A stretch of DNA of 64,000 nucleotides, taken from the NCBI RefSeq assembly GCF_001665835.1, contig NZ_LZSX01000088.1:124001-188000 (forward strand), written 5' to 3'. The translations under genes were made by a program, and so were the position numbers. Source of the DNA: Mycobacterium colombiense (GTDB lineage Bacteria; Actinomycetota; Actinomycetes; Mycobacteriales; Mycobacteriaceae). Positions 62,495 through 64,000 of the stretch are shown in pieces. Within the stretch, counting starts at the first letter, position 1, and every line of letters begins with the position of its first letter. The notes beneath the pieces were generated by a model. The model saw nothing but the letters and a program-made list of their open reading frames with translations, was not told where the DNA came from and searched no databases.

Positions 62495-63006
62495 GGAAAA
62501 TCCTGCTGCGGGCAGTTGTGCTTCTGGCATCGTGGGCGATGGGACTACTGGTTGCGGCGTGGATCGTTCCTGGAGTTTCGTTGTCGGTACCTGGGTTCAT
62601 GGTCGCCGTAGTGGTGTTCGCGGTAGCGCAGGCGATCCTGTCCTTGTCGATCTTGACGTTGCCCCGTCGGTATGCGTCCCTGGTCCTTGGGGGCACCGGC
62701 TTGGCATTGACGATCGTCGCGTTGATCCTCGCGTCGGTATTGACGCACGGGATCACTATTGACGGCATGGCATCCTGGCTGGCCACGACGGTTGTGGTGT
62801 GGCTCGTGACAACGATCGGGGCGATTACGCTGCCCGAGCTGCTCATCCGCGCCGGGGCGGCTCGACCTGACCAAATACACGCCGGCGCAAACGGGTGTAC
62901 GTCGGTGGTCCGCGTCGAGATTCTGCATTTCGCCCGGATCCCGCAGTGGACAAAATTTGATATCCCATCCGGCGACGGAGGGAGCGGTGATGGGAGACAC
63001 GCATAA
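62491..63006 (+). CDS. Phage holin-like (pfam04020) membrane protein
   Basis: The 171-residue protein has four spans: ILLRAVVLLASWAMGLLVAA, SVPGFMVAVVVFAVAQAILS, LVLGGTGLALTIVALILASV, and WLATTVVVWLVTTIGAITLP. The arrangement is that of the phage holin family 4 superfamily-like DUF. The C-terminal 40 residues are soluble. The ATG is in the ATGA overlap with the truncated molybdopterin frame. The next gene overlaps by 17 nt. Confidence 0.72.
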   Translation: MRKILLRAVVLLASWAMGLLVAAWIVPGVSLSVPGFMVAVVVFAVAQAILSLSILTLPRRYASLVLGGTGLALTIVALILASVLTHGITIDGMASWLATTVVVWLVTTIGAITLPELLIRAGAARPDQIHAGANGCTSVVRVEILHFARIPQWTKFDIPSGDGGSGDGRHA

Positions 63007-63343
63007 CGATCCGACGGATCACTCACGGACCACGCAGCCGCGTGCGGGTATCGCGGTGAAGGATAACTTCTTCTGGCCAGGGTTGATCCTGCTGGTCGTA
63101 GCGATGTTCGGACTGATCAGCACGGCGGCAGCCGCGGCCTATCGGCATTACGAATGGCTTTCCACCACGGTGCTCATCGCCGTTCTCGGCGCGGTCGCCG
63201 GAGCACTGTGGCTCGCCATGGAGCTTCGCCGCGTGACCCGCATCGATGCGCAGTGGGACGCCGCGCACCCACCTCGGTCAGAAGACTCGCATGCCCCACG
63301 TGTCGGTGATCGCCGTGAGGTCGCGGTCGTTGACTTCGATTGA
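62990..63343 (+). CDS. UsfY-like small membrane protein
   Basis: The start is ATG 62990 (117 residues) with GGAGGGAG upstream. MGDTHNDPTDHSRTTQPRAG matches the start of mycobacterial UsfY. Two spans follow (FFWPGLILLVVAMFGLISTA and STTVLIAVLGAVAGALWLAM), then a basic tail with LRRVTRIDAQWDAAHPP. In M. tuberculosis usfY lies upstream of the sigF operon. No sigF is seen here, so this is a paralogue or relocated gene. Confidence 0.75.
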   Translation: MGDTHNDPTDHSRTTQPRAGIAVKDNFFWPGLILLVVAMFGLISTAAAAAYRHYEWLSTTVLIAVLGAVAGALWLAMELRRVTRIDAQWDAAHPPRSEDSHAPRVGDRREVAVVDFD

Positions 63344-63356
63344 CCGACGGCTCCAT

Positions 63357-63533
63357 AGCCTGCAAGACAACGGCGGCAACAAGCAGAGACGGCTCGCGCC
63401 CTGGGAAGGTCGCGGGCGACCATCTACCGCAAGACAAACGACTGCGGCATCGCGTAACACCCCTACGTTTGTCAGCCCAAAAGCATTGGCCCACAAGCAT
63501 AATGCGAAGCGCCGCGTCCCTCATCATTTGCTC
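63357..63533 (+). pseudogene. Duplicate of the Fis-type 3' end and downstream DNA
   Basis: About 177 bases align with 61451-61629, that is, the last 100 bases of the GAF/Fis gene plus 77 bases downstream. AGCC-CAAGACAA-GGCGGCAA is shared, and one base loss breaks the protein frame. It lies just after the UsfY-like gene. Confidence 0.8.
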
Positions 63534-63617
63534 GCATAGGCGGGCGCTTCTCCCCTAATCGCCATTACCGCAATAGCAAACTTGAGTTCTCCCTCGCCGC
63601 TCGTGATAGTCGCCAAA

Positions 63618-63660
63618 TCGCCCGGGTGAATCAGTTCGCCGGGTGATGACCACTCATCCC
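63618..63660 (+). promoter_or_regulatory. Compound palindromic element, site 9
   Basis: TCGCCCGGGTGA (63618-63629), 11 nt, GGGTGA (63641-63646), TGACCAC, TCATCCC (63654-63660). It points at the genes at the right edge. An ATG at 63646 inside it opens a 63-codon frame ending in an ATGA overlap with ATG 63834. Confidence 0.75.
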
Positions 63661-63685
63661 ACATCGGTTAATGCTCGCTTGACAG

Positions 63686-63868
63686 ATGGCGATCAGACGG
63701 TACGTGGAGCCGGCCATGTTTTTTCGGATCTGCGTTCGGGGCCGCATAAGCGAGCAACGGGTCGCGATGACGGTGGACGACCTGGCTGCGTTGATCACCG
63801 CGGAACGCCATCGCGACAAATTGGAGAAACCAGATGAAGCGTCGCCAATTTCAACGACCGCCTGCTGA
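63686..63868 (+). CDS. Small hypothetical protein
   Basis: A 60-residue frame (MAIRRYVEPAMFFRICVRGR, then VAMTVDDLAALITAERHRDK) has high third-position GC as in neighbouring genes. A ribosome binding site is not obvious, and the leader frame from site 9 overlaps it. Family unknown. Confidence 0.4.
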   Translation: MAIRRYVEPAMFFRICVRGRISEQRVAMTVDDLAALITAERHRDKLEKPDEASPISTTAC

Positions 63869-64000
63869 ATACGGCTCCGGCGCCGCGCGAGCACCATGGC
63901 TGCCGCATCGAATGCGGGACGCCGCCGCCTTTGCACGGCGTTGGGCGCACCGGATAGGAGATGCCGCGATGGACACCGTCCCGGCGATCGAGGATCAACT
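63834..64000 (+). CDS. Hypothetical protein, cut off by the window end
   Basis: The frame from ATG 63834, seven nt after GGAG, runs MKRRQFQRPPAEYGSGAARA to the window end. An in-frame ATG at 63969 has a better site (AGGAG eight nt upstream) and may be the true start. Basic N-terminus; no recognised motif. Confidence 0.4.
   Translation, partial: MKRRQFQRPPAEYGSGAARAPWLPHRMRDAAAFARRWAHRIGDAAMDTVPAIEDQ

Overview
The window is high-GC actinobacterial DNA and almost certainly mycobacterial. It carries DUF732 exported proteins, a DUF1023 hydrolase plus lipoprotein pair, paired serine/threonine kinases, a UsfY-like protein, a second ctaD, an LpdA-type flavoprotein and very large LuxR/ATPase regulators. 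I do not name a species. No rRNA, intact tRNA or CRISPR array was seen.

Layout. (1) 0-11.8 kb is a defence island: the DarT/DarG toxin-antitoxin pair, a TIR-domain protein, a two-gene McrBC system whose McrB carries an EVE domain, two unrecognised ORFs, an Abi_C abortive-infection protein, and a serine recombinase with a second recombinase remnant. (2) 11.9-23.2 kb is accessory chromosome: a membrane protein, two receptor kinases plus a frameshifted third, exported proteins, a DUF1023 hydrolase/lipoprotein operon, and two paralogous HTH genes that share a conserved leader. (3) 23.4-25.4 kb is a 2-kb cassette between two imperfect copies of a tRNA/tmRNA 3' end. It holds a TetR regulator and a bacterial homologue of eukaryotic ERG2 sterol isomerase, each with the same operator. 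(4) 25.5-48 kb is a redox and stress region: SDR, msrB, msrA, transaldolase, ctaD, an ECF sigma factor, a Cys-rich copper-type protein, lpdA, NDH-2, a molybdopterin oxidoreductase operon, RidA, a thioredoxin reductase-like pseudogene, thiolase, an RclC-like protein, DUF5709 and a MalT-type LuxR regulator. (5) 47.8-61.6 kb is regulatory: an alpha/beta hydrolase, three copies of a micropeptide module, three tandem LuxR/ATPases of about 930-1015 residues, and a GAF/Fis activator-like protein. (6) 61.9-64 kb holds truncated duplicates of genes from regions 4 and 5, a holin-like membrane protein and a UsfY-like protein.

The most striking non-coding signal is a compound palindromic element, TCACCC-GGGTGA, then 10-11 nt, then GGGTGA-N7-TCACCC. 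It occurs nine times between 26.8 and 63.7 kb, in both orientations, always about 100-195 nt upstream of a gene and always pointing at it. It ties the SDR/Msr/transaldolase/ctaD operon, the sigma factor, the copper protein/lpdA pair, NDH-2 and its molybdenum operon, the RclC-like gene, the acetyltransferase and DUF5709 into what looks like one local regulon. A second element, tandem GTCTCA-N3-TGAGAC, links the MalT-type regulator/micropeptide region to the GAF/Fis regulator 12 kb away. The clustering of sensors (three LuxR/ATPases, MalT-type LuxR, GAF/Fis, ECF sigma) with redox effectors suggests a self-contained stress island that has grown by repeated internal duplication and decay.
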